Of a DNA stretch of 20,000 bases, positions 1-9,250 are shown piece by piece. The stretch is from Botryococcus braunii (lineage: Eukaryota > Chlorophyta > Trebouxiophyceae): the NCBI GenBank assembly GCA_002005505.1, contig KV908733.1:5001-25000 (forward strand), given 5' to 3'. The translations under genes and the position numbers were made by a program. The notes under the pieces are model-generated. The model did not search any database. It was given only the letters and a program-made list of their open reading frames with translations, and was not told the origin of the DNA. The first letter of the stretch is position 1, and each line of letters starts with the position of its first letter.

Positions 1-28
1 TTTCGTCACTTTGTAGAATCCTGGAACG
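1..28 (-). CDS. RPA70-like gene, exon 6, part beyond the insertion (partial)
   Basis: This short stretch reads VPGFYKVTK on the minus strand. It continues the frame of 3520-3294 when the retrotransposon and one copy of its target duplication are removed. It runs off the window edge. Confidence 0.45.
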
Positions 29-33
29 CTTTC
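29..33. repeat. Target-site duplication, left copy (CTTTC)
   Basis: CTTTC lies immediately before the 5' LTR and again immediately after the 3' LTR. Five bases is the normal duplication length for Ty3/gypsy integrases. Confidence 0.93.
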
Positions 34-222
34 TGTAACGTTCCGAGTGCGAAGGGTCCGTTAGGGAGCCGATCGGCATCGAGCCGATAGCGCGTGATCG
101 GAGAGCGGGGTACGATGACCTCATTACGTAATCTGGCCAGCTTGGCTGGCGGGGTGCTATCAGACGGGTCGCACCTGTGTGAGGTCATTCTCACACGAAC
201 TTGAGACAAGCAAGATACTACA
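34..222 (+). repeat. 5' long terminal repeat, 189 bp
   Basis: Starts TGTAACG and ends TACTACA, and matches 3105-3293 base for base by eye. It is short for a Ty3/gypsy LTR. It contains the palindrome ATTACGTAAT (123-132) and an inverted pair TGACCTCA / TGAGGTCA, possible transcription-factor sites. No clear TATA box was seen. Confidence 0.95.
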
Positions 223-224
223 TT

Positions 225-234
225 TGGTATCGGC
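225..234 (+). other. Probable primer-binding site
   Basis: TGGTATC starts two bases after the 5' LTR. This matches the beginning of the classic plant initiator-Met tRNA primer site (TGGTATCAGAG), but the match fails after seven bases (GGCGAG follows). The position is right; the tRNA identity is only suggested. Confidence 0.5.
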
Positions 235-324
235 GAGAATTCTAAAACCTGGGGTTTTCGATTTCTCGTGTATCTTGTGTGTTTTACGGACCTGGGGTCC
301 GTGGTCGTAAACCTGGGGTTTGCG

Positions 325-1083
325 ATGGCACTCCGGACACTTGTCGAAGTGCCGCAGGGGTTGCGAAATACATTTGTAACCGTGCCTCCTACGAGGAGGT
401 GTGCTATTGGGACGGTTTGGGACGACTCGTGGCCCACTTGGGCCAGGAAAAATCCCCGAGTCCCGGACCTTTCGAACGGCTTGAGCTACGAAAATTGTCG
501 CGCTTTCACGAAACAGAAGCTCGTAGAGATCCAAGCACTTCCTAGTGCCGAGATCGCTACGCAGCAACTGGTTCGTGAAATCGGTGACTATTTCGAGAAG
601 CTTGAGCCGGTCGAGGTTCACTTAGCGAAGCTGTCGACGCAGCTGCACCTCCAGGTAACTGGAGAGGGCGGCTTTAAGCCGGGTTTCGACTCGGTGGCGC
701 ATTTTGCCGAAATGCAGAGGCTCGCGACGGCGAAACTGGAATACGAAACGAGAGTTTGGCAGTTGTACTTCATCGCTGCCGAGCTCGATACGGATTCTTC
801 CGTGGGTCGTACGGAGGATCGCGTGGATATGTTGGAGGCCGAAGTTGCGGTGCTGACTCAACGCGTTGCAGGTGGGCACCCCACTTCTGGTCCTTCCGTT
901 GACGTGTTGAATTCAGAATTCAATGCGAAGAGAACAACTGAACCTTCACGTGGGCCCTTTCGGCGCCCACCGGCTCCGTTGTTTAATGGGGAAAAGGAGG
1001 GGACTGACATAATCACTTGGCTGCAGAGGCTCGTGGTATGGGACACGAGTCTAGGCCTCCTTCAGGTGGGGGAGAGGGCATGA
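325..1083 (+). pseudogene. gag-like fragment of the LTR element
   Basis: An open frame from ATG 325 (open further up to 268) to a stop at 1083, about 250 codons. The N-terminal half is hydrophilic and probably helical. Near the end PPAPLFNGEKEGTDIITWLQRL resembles the start of a Ty3/gypsy Gag core (proline-rich, F-x-G, then D-x-x-x-WL). It breaks off there, with no capsid core, major homology region or CCHC zinc knuckle. The frame then runs 67 bases past the beginning of the integrase frame, so the internal deletion junction lies near 1020-1080. The truncated protein probably has no packaging role. Confidence 0.6.
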
Positions 1084-2483
1084 CGTGGAAGGACAAGTTT
1101 GTGCGTGGTTATCAGGAAGACCTTTGGTTCAAGGAACCTAGCAATGTGGCGCCTCTGGTCGCACACGACGGCTTCCTGTTACACGAAGGAAAGATTGTTG
1201 TGCCGCATGCATTTGGGCTTAGATCCCACCTTATGGAAGAAATGCATGATAGCCCGTATGCTGGACACCAAGGTGTGAACAAAACCCTGAAGCTGGTTGC
1301 CCGCCATTATTGGTGGCCGACGATGACACAGGATGTGACGCAGTACGTGACTCACTGTCACCTCTGCCAGAAGAACAAGGCAAGGCATGCAAAGCCTTCG
1401 GGGCTGTTGCATCCCCTTGAGCTTCCGCATAAATCGTGGGACACGGTGACCATGGACTTCATCACCCAGTTGCCTCGCACCGCGGAAGGGCATGATGCCA
1501 TCCTGGTGGTGGTGGACAAGCTGACGAAGATGGTTCATTTGGTGGCTACGCAGACCACGGCTACTGCTGAGCAGACAGCGAAGCTGTTTGTGGATCACAT
1601 TTGGAAGCTCCACGGAGTGCCTAGGAAAGTGGTGTCTGACAGGGATCCCCTGTTCACCAGCCACTTCACTCGAGCCTTGTGTCGGATGCTTGGGACCAAG
1701 CAGGCCATGTCCACGGCGTATCATCCTCAGACGGATGGGCAGACAGAGCGTGTGAACCGTGTTCTTGAGGACATGCTCCGCATGTATGTGTCTAAGTCAC
1801 AGACTGACTGGGACGAGAAGCTGTCGTGTGCTGAGTTTGCTATCAACAGTGCAGAGCACTCCAGCACAGGCTTCACGCCGTTCATGTTGAACTATGGTCA
1901 TCACCCGTACCTACCAGTATCGGTGCTGCCAGAGTTCAGGGTCCCGGCTGCCTCGAGCTTTGTCCAACGCATTCAGCGTTTAGTGGCAGAAGCTCGGCGC
2001 ACACATCGCATTGCGACGGAACGCCAGGCACGTTACGCTAACACGAAGCGTAAGGATGTCACGTTCGCTCCAGGAGATTGGGTCCTGTTGTCGGCTAAGA
2101 ACCTAAGGTTCAAAGAGGGCACACCGAAGCTGTTGCCTCGGTGGGTCGGGCCGTTCCAAATTGCCAAGTCTGTTGGAGGCAACTCCTATGAGTTGATCCT
2201 CCCGGCACGCTGGAGGATACATGACGTGTTCCATGTGTCACGGCTGGAACGATACCGCCGGGATGGCAGTGTCCAACCACCACCACCTGCTGAGGTGCTG
2301 GAAGGGGAGGACGAGTACGAGGTGGAGAAAATTCTTCACCACCGGAAGGCTCGCCGCTCGTATGAGTTCCTGGTTCGGTGGGTGGGATACTCCCCTGAAC
2401 ATGACACGTGGGAATCAGAGGCGAACTTGCGGAATGCCCCTGGGGCGTTGAAGGAGTATTGGGCACGGGTCAAGACGGGCTAG
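1038..2483 (+). CDS. Integrase with C-terminal chromodomain (Ty3/gypsy chromovirus)
   Basis: An intact frame to the TAG at 2483, open from 1017; first ATG 1038. Domain order from residue 1 at 1017: an H2C2 zinc-binding region around residues 76-117 (GHQG, YWWP, HCHLCQ), then the catalytic core with D147 (TMDFIT), D208 (VSDRDPLF) and E244 (QTERVNR). This is a D-60-D-35-E arrangement, with the family motif STAYHPQTDGQTER. A GPF-like region follows (PRWVGPFQI), then a chromodomain at about residues 425-470 (EYEVEKILHHR, FLVRWVGYSPEHDTWE) with the aromatic residues that hold methylated histone tails. The enzyme inserts element cDNA and the chromodomain steers it to chromatin. No key residue is missing. 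No protease or reverse transcriptase precedes it, so normal expression as part of Pol is lost. Confidence 0.93.
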   Translation: MGHESRPPSGGGEGMTWKDKFVRGYQEDLWFKEPSNVAPLVAHDGFLLHEGKIVVPHAFGLRSHLMEEMHDSPYAGHQGVNKTLKLVARHYWWPTMTQDVTQYVTHCHLCQKNKARHAKPSGLLHPLELPHKSWDTVTMDFITQLPRTAEGHDAILVVVDKLTKMVHLVATQTTATAEQTAKLFVDHIWKLHGVPRKVVSDRDPLFTSHFTRALCRMLGTKQAMSTAYHPQTDGQTERVNRVLEDMLRMYVSKSQTDWDEKLSCAEFAINSAEHSSTGFTPFMLNYGHHPYLPVSVLPEFRVPAASSFVQRIQRLVAEARRTHRIATERQARYANTKRKDVTFAPGDWVLLSAKNLRFKEGTPKLLPRWVGPFQIAKSVGGNSYELILPARWRIHDVFHVSRLERYRRDGSVQPPPPAEVLEGEDEYEVEKILHHRKARRSYEFLVRWVGYSPEHDTWESEANLRNAPGALKEYWARVKTG

Positions 2484-3091
2484 GACCCAGGAGACACACA
2501 AATGGCCTTGAGTCGGGCTGTTGTCACTTCGGGGGTCGTGGCATTCGATCCACATGTCCAGTCGACGGGACATCCCTCGTTAGCGGCGAAGTGGTTGCGT
2601 TGTTCAACATGTCGTCCTACTCAATAGCTCCTCCCTGTCCCTGGCTATGCCATGTGGAAGGGCCCTATTCCGTTCACTGCGGACTTAGTAGCACCTCAGA
2701 TAGTCTCAAGGGCATGGTGCACCCCGGGTCCTGGACTCGGTGTCTGAGAGTCTCTGCTGATGGTGGGTTGTGACTCTAGAGTAACCATGTACTCTAAGCG
2801 CTATGGTGATGGTCAGTGAAACCCCCAATAGCTTGATTAGCCAGATGGATTTCTGGTGACGGAGGTTGTACTTCCGGGAGTGCTCCGCGGGCAGTCCAAA
2901 TGAGCATGGGTGTGGATTGTCGTTACCACTAGTCTGCCGGGACTAGGGTGGCGGGTGGCTGGGCAAGAGGTATGGGACTCTTGTCTGTAGGGCTTCCTGC
3001 GAAGGTGGCTGGTCAGGACGTGATACACTCTTGACTGTAGTGCTTCCTGTGTGGGAGATGCATCCCCCTCAATCCGAGACGGCTTGAGCCT
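2484..3091 (+). other. Non-coding 3' part of the LTR element
   Basis: About 600 bp between the integrase stop and the polypurine tract. The open frames here are short, without recognisable motifs. Near its end two similar phrases occur about 45 bp apart (GGGACTCTTGTCTGTAGGGC at 2968 and ACTCTTGACTGTAGTGC near 3026), so a short diverged tandem repeat is present. Confidence 0.6.
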
Positions 3092-3104
3092 AGGTGGGGG
3101 AGGG
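3092..3104 (+). other. Polypurine tract
   Basis: A G-rich run, GGTGGGGGAGGG with a single T, directly abuts the 3' LTR. This is the expected position and composition of the plus-strand primer. Confidence 0.85.
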
Positions 3105-3293
3105 TGTAACGTTCCGAGTGCGAAGGGTCCGTTAGGGAGCCGATCGGCATCGAGCCGATAGCGCGTGATCGGAGAGCGGGGTACGATGACCTCATTACGT
3201 AATCTGGCCAGCTTGGCTGGCGGGGTGCTATCAGACGGGTCGCACCTGTGTGAGGTCATTCTCACACGAACTTGAGACAAGCAAGATACTACA
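3105..3293 (+). repeat. 3' long terminal repeat, 189 bp
   Basis: Identical by eye to 34-222, with the same TG...CA ends. CTTTC follows at 3294-3298, matching the target duplication at 29-33. Confidence 0.95.
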
Positions 3294-3298
3294 CTTTC
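3294..3298. repeat. Target-site duplication, right copy (CTTTC)
   Basis: Matches 29-33. It lies within the split exon 6 of the minus-strand RPA-like gene. Confidence 0.93.
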
Positions 3299-3520
3299 AG
3301 TGACCCAAACCGTAGCTTTGCGAGGGCGGACCGCTTTCCAATTCACCTTTGAAACATCCAGAGCTGCAATAGTGAAATCCTCGTTTTGGTCGAACCTGAC
3401 ATGTGTCAGGGCCTCCAAAATCACAGTGTCAGTCGTCTTGGCGAGGATATGACCGCGCCCGTCCCCAAAGGTGAGGGGCAGATTGGCGATGCGAATATTC
3501 GCGGTGAAGACGAGCTCGGC
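3294..3520 (-). CDS. RPA70-like gene, exon 6, part before the insertion
   Basis: Begins after ATGCAG with AELVFTANIRIANLPLTFGD and runs to KATVWVTES, where the LTR element interrupts it. Counting the CTTTC target duplication once, the frame continues without a stop at 28-1 (VPGFYKVTK) and leaves the window. This continuity is good evidence that the insertion hit a functional exon. No domain was recognised in this part. Confidence 0.5.
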
Positions 3521-3703
3521 CTGCATGCCATAAAACAGGGCTTTGAATTACAATGCGAACCGAAGCAGAGCAAAGTACAATATGTAGGTGGCTTGCACAT
3601 AGCTTCAGGTTCTGACGGGGGTGCAAAAACGTAGATGCACAGCAATGTGGGAAAACAGAGGATACGGGTGCACAAGGGCATTGGCAGAGAGGATCATATA
3701 AGA

Positions 3704-3738
3704 GGCGCGCACGCACGCGCGCACACACACACACACAC

Positions 3739-3818
<80 letters not shown>

Positions 3819-3985
3819 ATATGCGTGTGCACGACACCTACACAGACACGATCGAGAGAGAGAGAGAGGGAGAGAGAGAGCAAGAGAGAGAGAGACACAA
3901 ACACACACACCTTCGCAGACACACACACGCCCACACGCACACGTGCACGTGTAGTCATAGACACACGCACGCATGCGCGCGCGCG

Positions 3986-4052
<67 letters not shown>

Positions 4053-4310
4053 CCATACCCACCACACACACACACACACACACCCATTGATAGACACCTA
4101 CATGCACATCTGCTCGTGGCCCTTCCACACACACGCACCTACCATACACACCCACAAACACATTCACACACCCACACCTGCCATACACACACACCCACAC
4201 CCAGACACACACACACAGCTACAACACACACACACACCCACACACACACACACATACACACGCATTCACACACCCACACACACTGACACACACACATGCA
4301 CACATGAAAA
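3704..4310. repeat. CA/TG microsatellite cluster with a short GA block, in intron 5
   Basis: There are long (CA)n runs at about 3721-3816 and 3990-4052. They are preceded by alternating GCGCGCACGCACGCGCGC (3704) and GCATGCGCGCGCGC (3970) stretches. A (GA)n block lies at about 3854-3896, and an interrupted CA-rich tail runs to 4303. It fills most of the 821-nt intron between exons 5 and 6 of the minus-strand gene. Apparent open frames here encode only low-complexity His/Thr or Cys/Val repeats. Confidence 0.95.
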
Positions 4311-4341
4311 AAGGCAGACATGCAGGGGATGGTGCGCTTAC

Positions 4342-4464
4342 CACATCGTTGAAGCCGGTGGTGTCCAGCACTTCGATGCGTTCATCGGGGATCGAGATGT
4401 ACGCTTTCGTCATCTTATAAACGCGGGCCATTGCCTGCACAGCACATATTTGGTAGATGTTTAC
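4342..4464 (-). CDS. RPA70-like gene, exon 5, function unassigned
   Basis: The exon is 123 nt, 41 codons, between a GCGCAG acceptor and a consensus GTAAGC donor at 4341. Both ends are phase 0. It codes AMARVYKMTKAYISIPDE and RIEVLDTTGFNDV. No domain was recognised. An alternative in-frame acceptor 30 nt further in (GTGCAG) would shorten it by 10 codons. It is called coding because it splices in frame with exon 4 and has no stops. Confidence 0.45.
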
Positions 4465-4537
4465 CTGCGCAACCAGTGTGCATGGTTCAAAGGGTGGCAG
4501 CACGTGCGCAGAGCATGCACAAATGCGAGGTGCTTAC

Positions 4538-4717
4538 CGGGGGAGGCGGTGCAGCCCAGGAAATATTGTCCTGGCGCAAGAAGGCTGCGTTGAGGGGGCC
4601 GGTGTTCCGAAGTTTATACGTGTCGGGGGCTGCATGAAAGATGTACACCGGGGTGACTGTGGTGTGCGCGCGGTTCAGCACGCGGAGCTGTTCGGTGGCG
4701 TTGCCCCACACGGCCAC
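4538..4717 (-). CDS. RPA70-like gene, exon 4 (rest of OB fold B)
   Basis: The exon is 180 nt, exactly 60 codons. It has a CTGCAG acceptor and a consensus GTAAGC donor at 4537. It begins VAVWGNATEQL, which joins the preceding SIVIK to form the typical RPA strand ending in LWG-(x)n-EQ/EKF. The later part, TPVYIFHAAPDTYKLRNTG, fits the remaining strands of the fold. Confidence 0.6.
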
Positions 4718-4796
4718 CTGCAGCAATCCCCCAAGGATGTGGTTGTAGGTGGGTGATGTGAACAGGAGAAGACGATGATTGTGGATGAGAGGTTAC

Positions 4797-4961
4797 CTTG
4801 ATGACGATGCTCGGGTCGTCGAGGAGAGCCAGTGAGAAGATGGTTTGATCGCCGGGTCCAGAGTCTGAGGCGATAATCACTCCTCGCACGTTTATGCGGG
4901 AGACTGCTTTGTAGGGCTTGTCCAGATGACGTGTTAGAGCCTCTGCAAATTGGCAAACCTC
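4797..4961 (-). CDS. RPA70-like gene, exon 3 (start of OB fold B)
   Basis: Codes INVRGVIIASDSG followed by FSLALLDDPSIVIK, the first strands of a second RPA-type OB fold. The donor is GTAACC at 4796, phase 0. Two acceptors keep the frame. CAG before 4961 has the better pyrimidine tract. TAG before 5024 would add 21 residues but sits next to an AT-rich repeat. The first gives a more RPA-like linker length. Confidence 0.55.
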
Positions 4962-5037
4962 CTGCCATGGCACCAATGGTAGAATCAGGGCCCCAAGGGT
5001 ATGAGCAAAGGATGCAAAATCTTTCTAGGACACATCC

Positions 5038-5062
5038 ATATATGCCATATATGCCATATATG
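5038..5062. repeat. Short tandem AT-rich repeat
   Basis: The 11-base unit CATATATGCCA is repeated about two and a half times in intron 2 of the RPA-like gene, just upstream of one of the two candidate exon 3 acceptors. Confidence 0.8.
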
Positions 5063-5091
5063 TCGCATCCATAATGGTTTGCAAAAATGGA

Positions 5092-5113
5092 TTTTCAATC
5101 AATTGATTGAAAA
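5092..5113. repeat. Perfect 22-bp palindrome
   Basis: TTTTCAATCAA joined to its exact reverse complement, without a spacer, in intron 2 of the RPA-like gene. It may be chance in AT-rich DNA or a binding site for a dimeric protein. Confidence 0.8.
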
Positions 5114-5463
5114 CAACTCCACGGTTCTTCCTGATGCTGGGGCTTCATTGTTCTTGAACTCAATGTGTTCTTAACTTGTGTTTAAGCAGCAGGGAATTTC
5201 ATTCAGCCGGGGATTTCTAAGCTCGGCTATGGTGTAATTACTGATTGGGGTGGATTCAAACTCGTAACTTGGGTTACACCTCTGCACCGTCATCTACCTG
5301 CTCCTCATCCTGTGACTGTGCGGTGCAGACTTTGAGGTTGATGAACCCATCAGCAAGCGAAGTGGCAACAACGCAGCATGGCAATTGCAAATCTAAAGAT
5401 GGCATGTGCATCAATGGGAACGCAGCATGGCAAGTGCGAAAGAGGAGAGCAGGAGAGACTCAC

Positions 5464-5651
5464 GCTGACTCGGGTGCAAAATCTGACGTTCCCCGAAGGA
5501 GAATAATCGACGTCGTTGGAAATAAACTCCAGAACGGTGTTTTCTGTGGCTTCAAAAATCCACAGGGTAGATAGGTTAACTTCGTTGGTTTTCAGGAAGG
5601 CGTCTGGCGCCTTCGTCAAGGTCACGTTCGAGATGCGATACGTGCCTGAAC
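5464..5651 (-). CDS. RPA70-like gene, exon 2 (end of OB fold A)
   Basis: The acceptor is CCACAG before 5651 and follows a pyrimidine-rich stretch. The donor is a consensus GTGAGT at 5463. The exon codes GTYRISNVTLTKAP, then NLSTLWIFEATENTVLEFI, which resembles the closing strands of RPA70 DNA-binding domain A. The preceding intron (5652-5723) is 72 nt, a multiple of three, and has no stop in frame, so a retained-intron product would stay open. Confidence 0.6.
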
Positions 5652-5723
5652 CTGTGGAAAAGAAAAGAAAAATCAAAATACTCGAACATTGTAAACTAGG
5701 TAAAGAATGTAACAAGTGCAGAC

Positions 5724-5973
5724 CTGACTCGTCGAACTTGGCCGACGCAGCCGAAGGTTGCAAAAACCTAACAAAGGTGTTTAAATTCGACACGCGCGCG
5801 TCTGCGCAGCGGTGGGTCCCGGCCGCCAGGAAAATTTTGCCTGTCGAGTCTACCCGGGTTGCACGGTTGCACACCGCGGTGTATACATTTTCTTGAATAG
5901 TGGCCTTAGTCACGGCCCTTTTTGTGAAGGGCAGCGGGTCTTTGTCGTCGTTTTGTCTCTTGTGGGAATTCAT
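5724..5973 (-). CDS. RPA70-like gene, exon 1
   Basis: The Met at 5973 (MNSHKRQNDD) is preferred because a hydrophilic, protein-like stretch begins there. The same frame is open up to another ATG at 6126, but the extra residues look like untranslated sequence. The exon ends GAGTCAG before a GT donor at 5723, phase 1. It codes for the first half of the first OB fold (TGKIFLAAGTHRCADARV, then FDESG). The start is uncertain. Confidence 0.5.
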
Positions 5974-6127
5974 GACGTAATTTGGTATTCGAGTATTCAA
6001 ACACTGTTGCGAGTGTGGTGTGTGAGACACTATGCGACGCCCATACCAAACACAATACAGTAGATATTCTGAGAGGGACATGAGCACACGCATGAGAGCT
6101 GATGCTGCATCGTCCATGAACGGCATT

Positions 6128-6152
6128 TGACGTCATGTGACGTGCTGAGTCA
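6128..6152. promoter_or_regulatory. Cluster of bZIP-type sites upstream of the RPA-like gene
   Basis: Within 25 bases lie TGACGTCA (6128-6135, palindromic CRE/TGA type), TGACGTG (6138-6144) and TGAGTCA (6146-6152, AP-1 type). The first two form an inverted pair, ACGTCA-TG-TGACGT. They lie about 155-180 bp upstream of the preferred start codon of the minus-strand gene. The sites are seen directly; their use as promoter elements is inference. Confidence 0.45.
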
Positions 6153-6159
6153 GAAGGTG

Positions 6160-7275
<1,116 letters not shown>

Positions 7276-7778
7276 CTGAACGGAGCCCACATTTGGCCCT
7301 GAGCAGTCACCATGTCTGGGCAATTGGTCCACATGTGGTCCAGCTGTGAGCCCATGATGGTGGATGGCCCCGAGTGGATGAGGCGGCCCCGCCTGCTCGA
7401 CATTAAAGACGCCAACGAAATGTGGTGACCGTGAGGCTCTTTGCTCAACATATTGATGTTGAGATCACCGCACACGATCCACGGCTTATGAGGCAGCAAC
7501 CGACTGAGGGAATCCAACACAAGGGGCATACTCCGCACCGAAGGGCTGCGATATACATGCACCACACGCAAATCGGTGTGCGGAAAGACGAGGTCCACAA
7601 ATATGATCTCACACCCATGCTCGCATATGCTTCCTGTCTCTGTAATGTTGTTTGCGATATGCGCATGTGCGAGAGCCACGGAGCCATTCTTGTGATGCGG
7701 GTGAGTGTGGTTGTGGTGCCCTTGAACGACGGCGGAGAACTCACTGAACTCACCCTGCATGATATCAGAGATGTCACT

Positions 7779-8770
7779 GTGAAGAAAGTGTTGTATTGCT
7801 TCTTCATTGCAGAGACTGTAGACGATATACAGAGCGTGCAGACTTTTGCAGCTGCAATGAGTCAAAACACCATTACACGTGATATTCTGGATCATACAAA
7901 CCAATTGTGGGCAATGCTGGAGTTCAGAGGGCCGATCCACAAATTGCGTGTGAAACAAGGTGTGCAAATGTTTGCGAAGCGTTGGAAAGCATCGAAATTG
8001 GACTTGAGGATACTGGGATGTCCTGTTGCTGACACTCTCTCCGAGCTAGTTGTTAATGCATATTTCCATATGCAAAAGTTGGGGCTGGATTGGATTGAAA
8101 ACAGTCAAGGCATGGCCACTAGCATTTGTAAGATATGGACTGCTCAAATGTTGTGTTTAAATGCTTTGCACATGAACTCTCAGCACTTTACCTCATCATC
8201 TGCTGCAATGCATGAATGTGTCAAGATTACATTATGGGTGTATATGAACACAACTACTATTCCGGCTGCAATACTCACAACTATTTTGGGCAATCTCCAC
8301 AGGATGGCTTGTACATGTGATAATGTCGTGCACGCTTGCATTTATATGTCAAATGAAGCCAGATTGACTTGCGCATCCACAGATATTTCTCAATTTGCAA
8401 GTGACTTCCAAAATGGTTTCAGTACCTCAACAGAAATCCCACCTGCAGCACAAAGCAGTATTCGAAAACATCGAGCGCTGGGTGTGGTGGATTTCGTCTG
8501 GCATGCATGCAGTGCCATATTGGAGCATGTGGGTGATGGTTCAACTATGTTGTCTAACTATACAAATGGGATACTTCGTATGTGGAACGCCAAGTGCACG
8601 CTGCAAACTGTGGCAACTAATGAATTTACTTCACCTGGACCTCGATTATCCGCGACAACCACTGGTGATTTCGCCTCAGTCGTTGTTCTTGGTCCACAGC
8701 GTAATCCAAGTAGCACAGTCTCATCAGAAGTAACCATGGGGAGACCTCCTGAATCAGACACAACACGAAG
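7779..8770 (+). pseudogene. Helitron N-terminal region, left arm of a 992-bp inverted repeat
   Basis: The plus strand reads the same ~330 residues as the minus strand of 10009-11000, from VKKVLYCFFIAETVDD to GRPPESDTTR. Only about two amino-acid differences were noted (Ser/Pro in ADTL-ELVV; His/Tyr in SIRK-RALGV). The region has Cys, His and Trp residues but no domain I recognise; its role in a Helitron is inferred from its position before DUF6570 in the other copy. The frame happens to be open back to 7422 across the antisense of the endonuclease. This copy has lost its own start and is cut off at both ends. Confidence 0.7.
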
Positions 8771-8776
8771 TCTGCG

Positions 8777-8825
8777 CCTGTGCGCCGTGTTCTTCATGAA
8801 GACCATGAAGAACACGGCGCACAGG
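8777..8825. repeat. Perfect hairpin, 22-bp arms with 5-base loop
   Basis: Arms 8777-8798 and 8804-8825 are exact reverse complements (CCTGTGCGCCGTG... / ...CACGGCGCACAGG). The loop is AAGAC. It begins six bases after the end of the 992-bp arm, at the point where the left Helitron copy jumps to the Rep fragment. Confidence 0.9.
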
Positions 8826-9250
8826 TTGACGACAACGAAGTAGAGGAGAATCAGGGGAGGGCTCCGGACACGGACACCTGCATATTTGAGAACAATGTGC
8901 ATGGGATCCTGGATAATTTTGCTAGATACAATCAGGCAGAGACTCGCGAGATGCAAGCAGAGGAACCCAATGCAGAAGGCATCCGAGTGCTACAACAGGA
9001 AGAAATCAGAGTAGCTCCAGCGGAAGGCCACGTGCCTATTCCTTGTTGGCAGGATGAAACCCTGAAAACCAAGATGTTCCCACAGGTCTTCGGCGGCTAT
9101 TTTGAAGAAAATCCCGATGGCTTGACCAAACATCAACTGAATCAACATCAAATCTCACATGTAGATCGACGATTTGGGAGAAGCACAGAGCTGCTATTTC
9201 ACATGCTGCGAGACGAGCAAACAGCCACTCGGGATCGGGAAAGTCTTCTT
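8826..9250 (+). pseudogene. Helitron Rep N-terminal fragment (Helitron_like_N start)
   Basis: In the frame 8780-9349, VAPAEGHVPIPCWQDETL and KMFPQVFGGYF resemble the segment that opens the Rep region of Helitron proteins (I-A-P-x-E-G-x-x-P..., then FP-x-x-F). HVDRRFGRSTELLFHML matches the following R/L-F-x-x-x-x-E-Y/L-LF block. The frame differs from that of the preceding arm, so the two are not one protein. Similarity fades near 9230-9250, where the opposite strand carries the end of the DUF6570-like region, so a rearrangement breakpoint lies about there. The HUH catalytic motifs and helicase of a full RepHel are absent. Confidence 0.6.

Larger units (their letters stand above)
34..3293 (+). 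mobile_element. Ty3/gypsy chromodomain LTR retrotransposon, internally deleted
   Basis: The element is bounded by two 189-bp direct repeats that start TGTAACG and end TACTACA. It is flanked by the 5-bp target duplication CTTTC. Between the LTRs lie a partial primer-binding site, a gag-like fragment, an integrase with C-terminal chromodomain, about 600 bp without a clear gene, and a polypurine tract. Protease, reverse transcriptase and RNase H are missing, so 3260 bp remain where a full chromovirus would usually be 5 kb or more. The two LTRs appear identical over their whole length, which points to a recent insertion. Without its own reverse transcriptase it must have been copied by a relative in trans, or have lost the region after inserting. 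Confidence 0.93.
1..5973 (-). pseudogene. RPA70-like OB-fold protein gene, split by an LTR retrotransposon; 3' end outside window
   Basis: Six exons read right to left: about 5973-5724, 5651-5464, 4961-4797 (or from 5024), 4717-4538, 4464-4342, and 3520-3294 continuing at 28-1 on the far side of the inserted element. All proposed introns have GT-AG ends. All are phase 0 except the first (phase 1). The joined frame stays open for roughly 390-410 codons and leaves the window still open. Two segments resemble the OB folds of the RPA large subunit. GTYRISNVTL followed by a LEFI strand matches the end of DNA-binding domain A. INVRGVI, FSLALLDDPS and IKVAVWGNATEQL match domain B. RPA70 binds single-stranded DNA in replication and repair; plant Helitrons also carry RPA70-like genes. 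No zinc-finger domain C was recognised, and the last two exons are unassigned. The insertion in exon 6 should abolish the normal product. Family call is by eye, moderately sure. Confidence 0.6.

Noticed and set aside
3386..3634. 82-codon plus-strand frame
   Set aside because: Mostly antisense of exon 6 of the RPA-like gene; no motif.
3429..4321. Several long open frames on both strands through the CA repeats
   Set aside because: They encode only His/Thr or Cys/Val dipeptide runs that follow from (CA)n, and the region lies in an intron.
7422..7778. First part of the long plus-strand frame that runs into the 992-bp arm
   Set aside because: It is antisense to the clear EEP endonuclease motifs on the minus strand; only the part from 7779 matches the Helitron copy.
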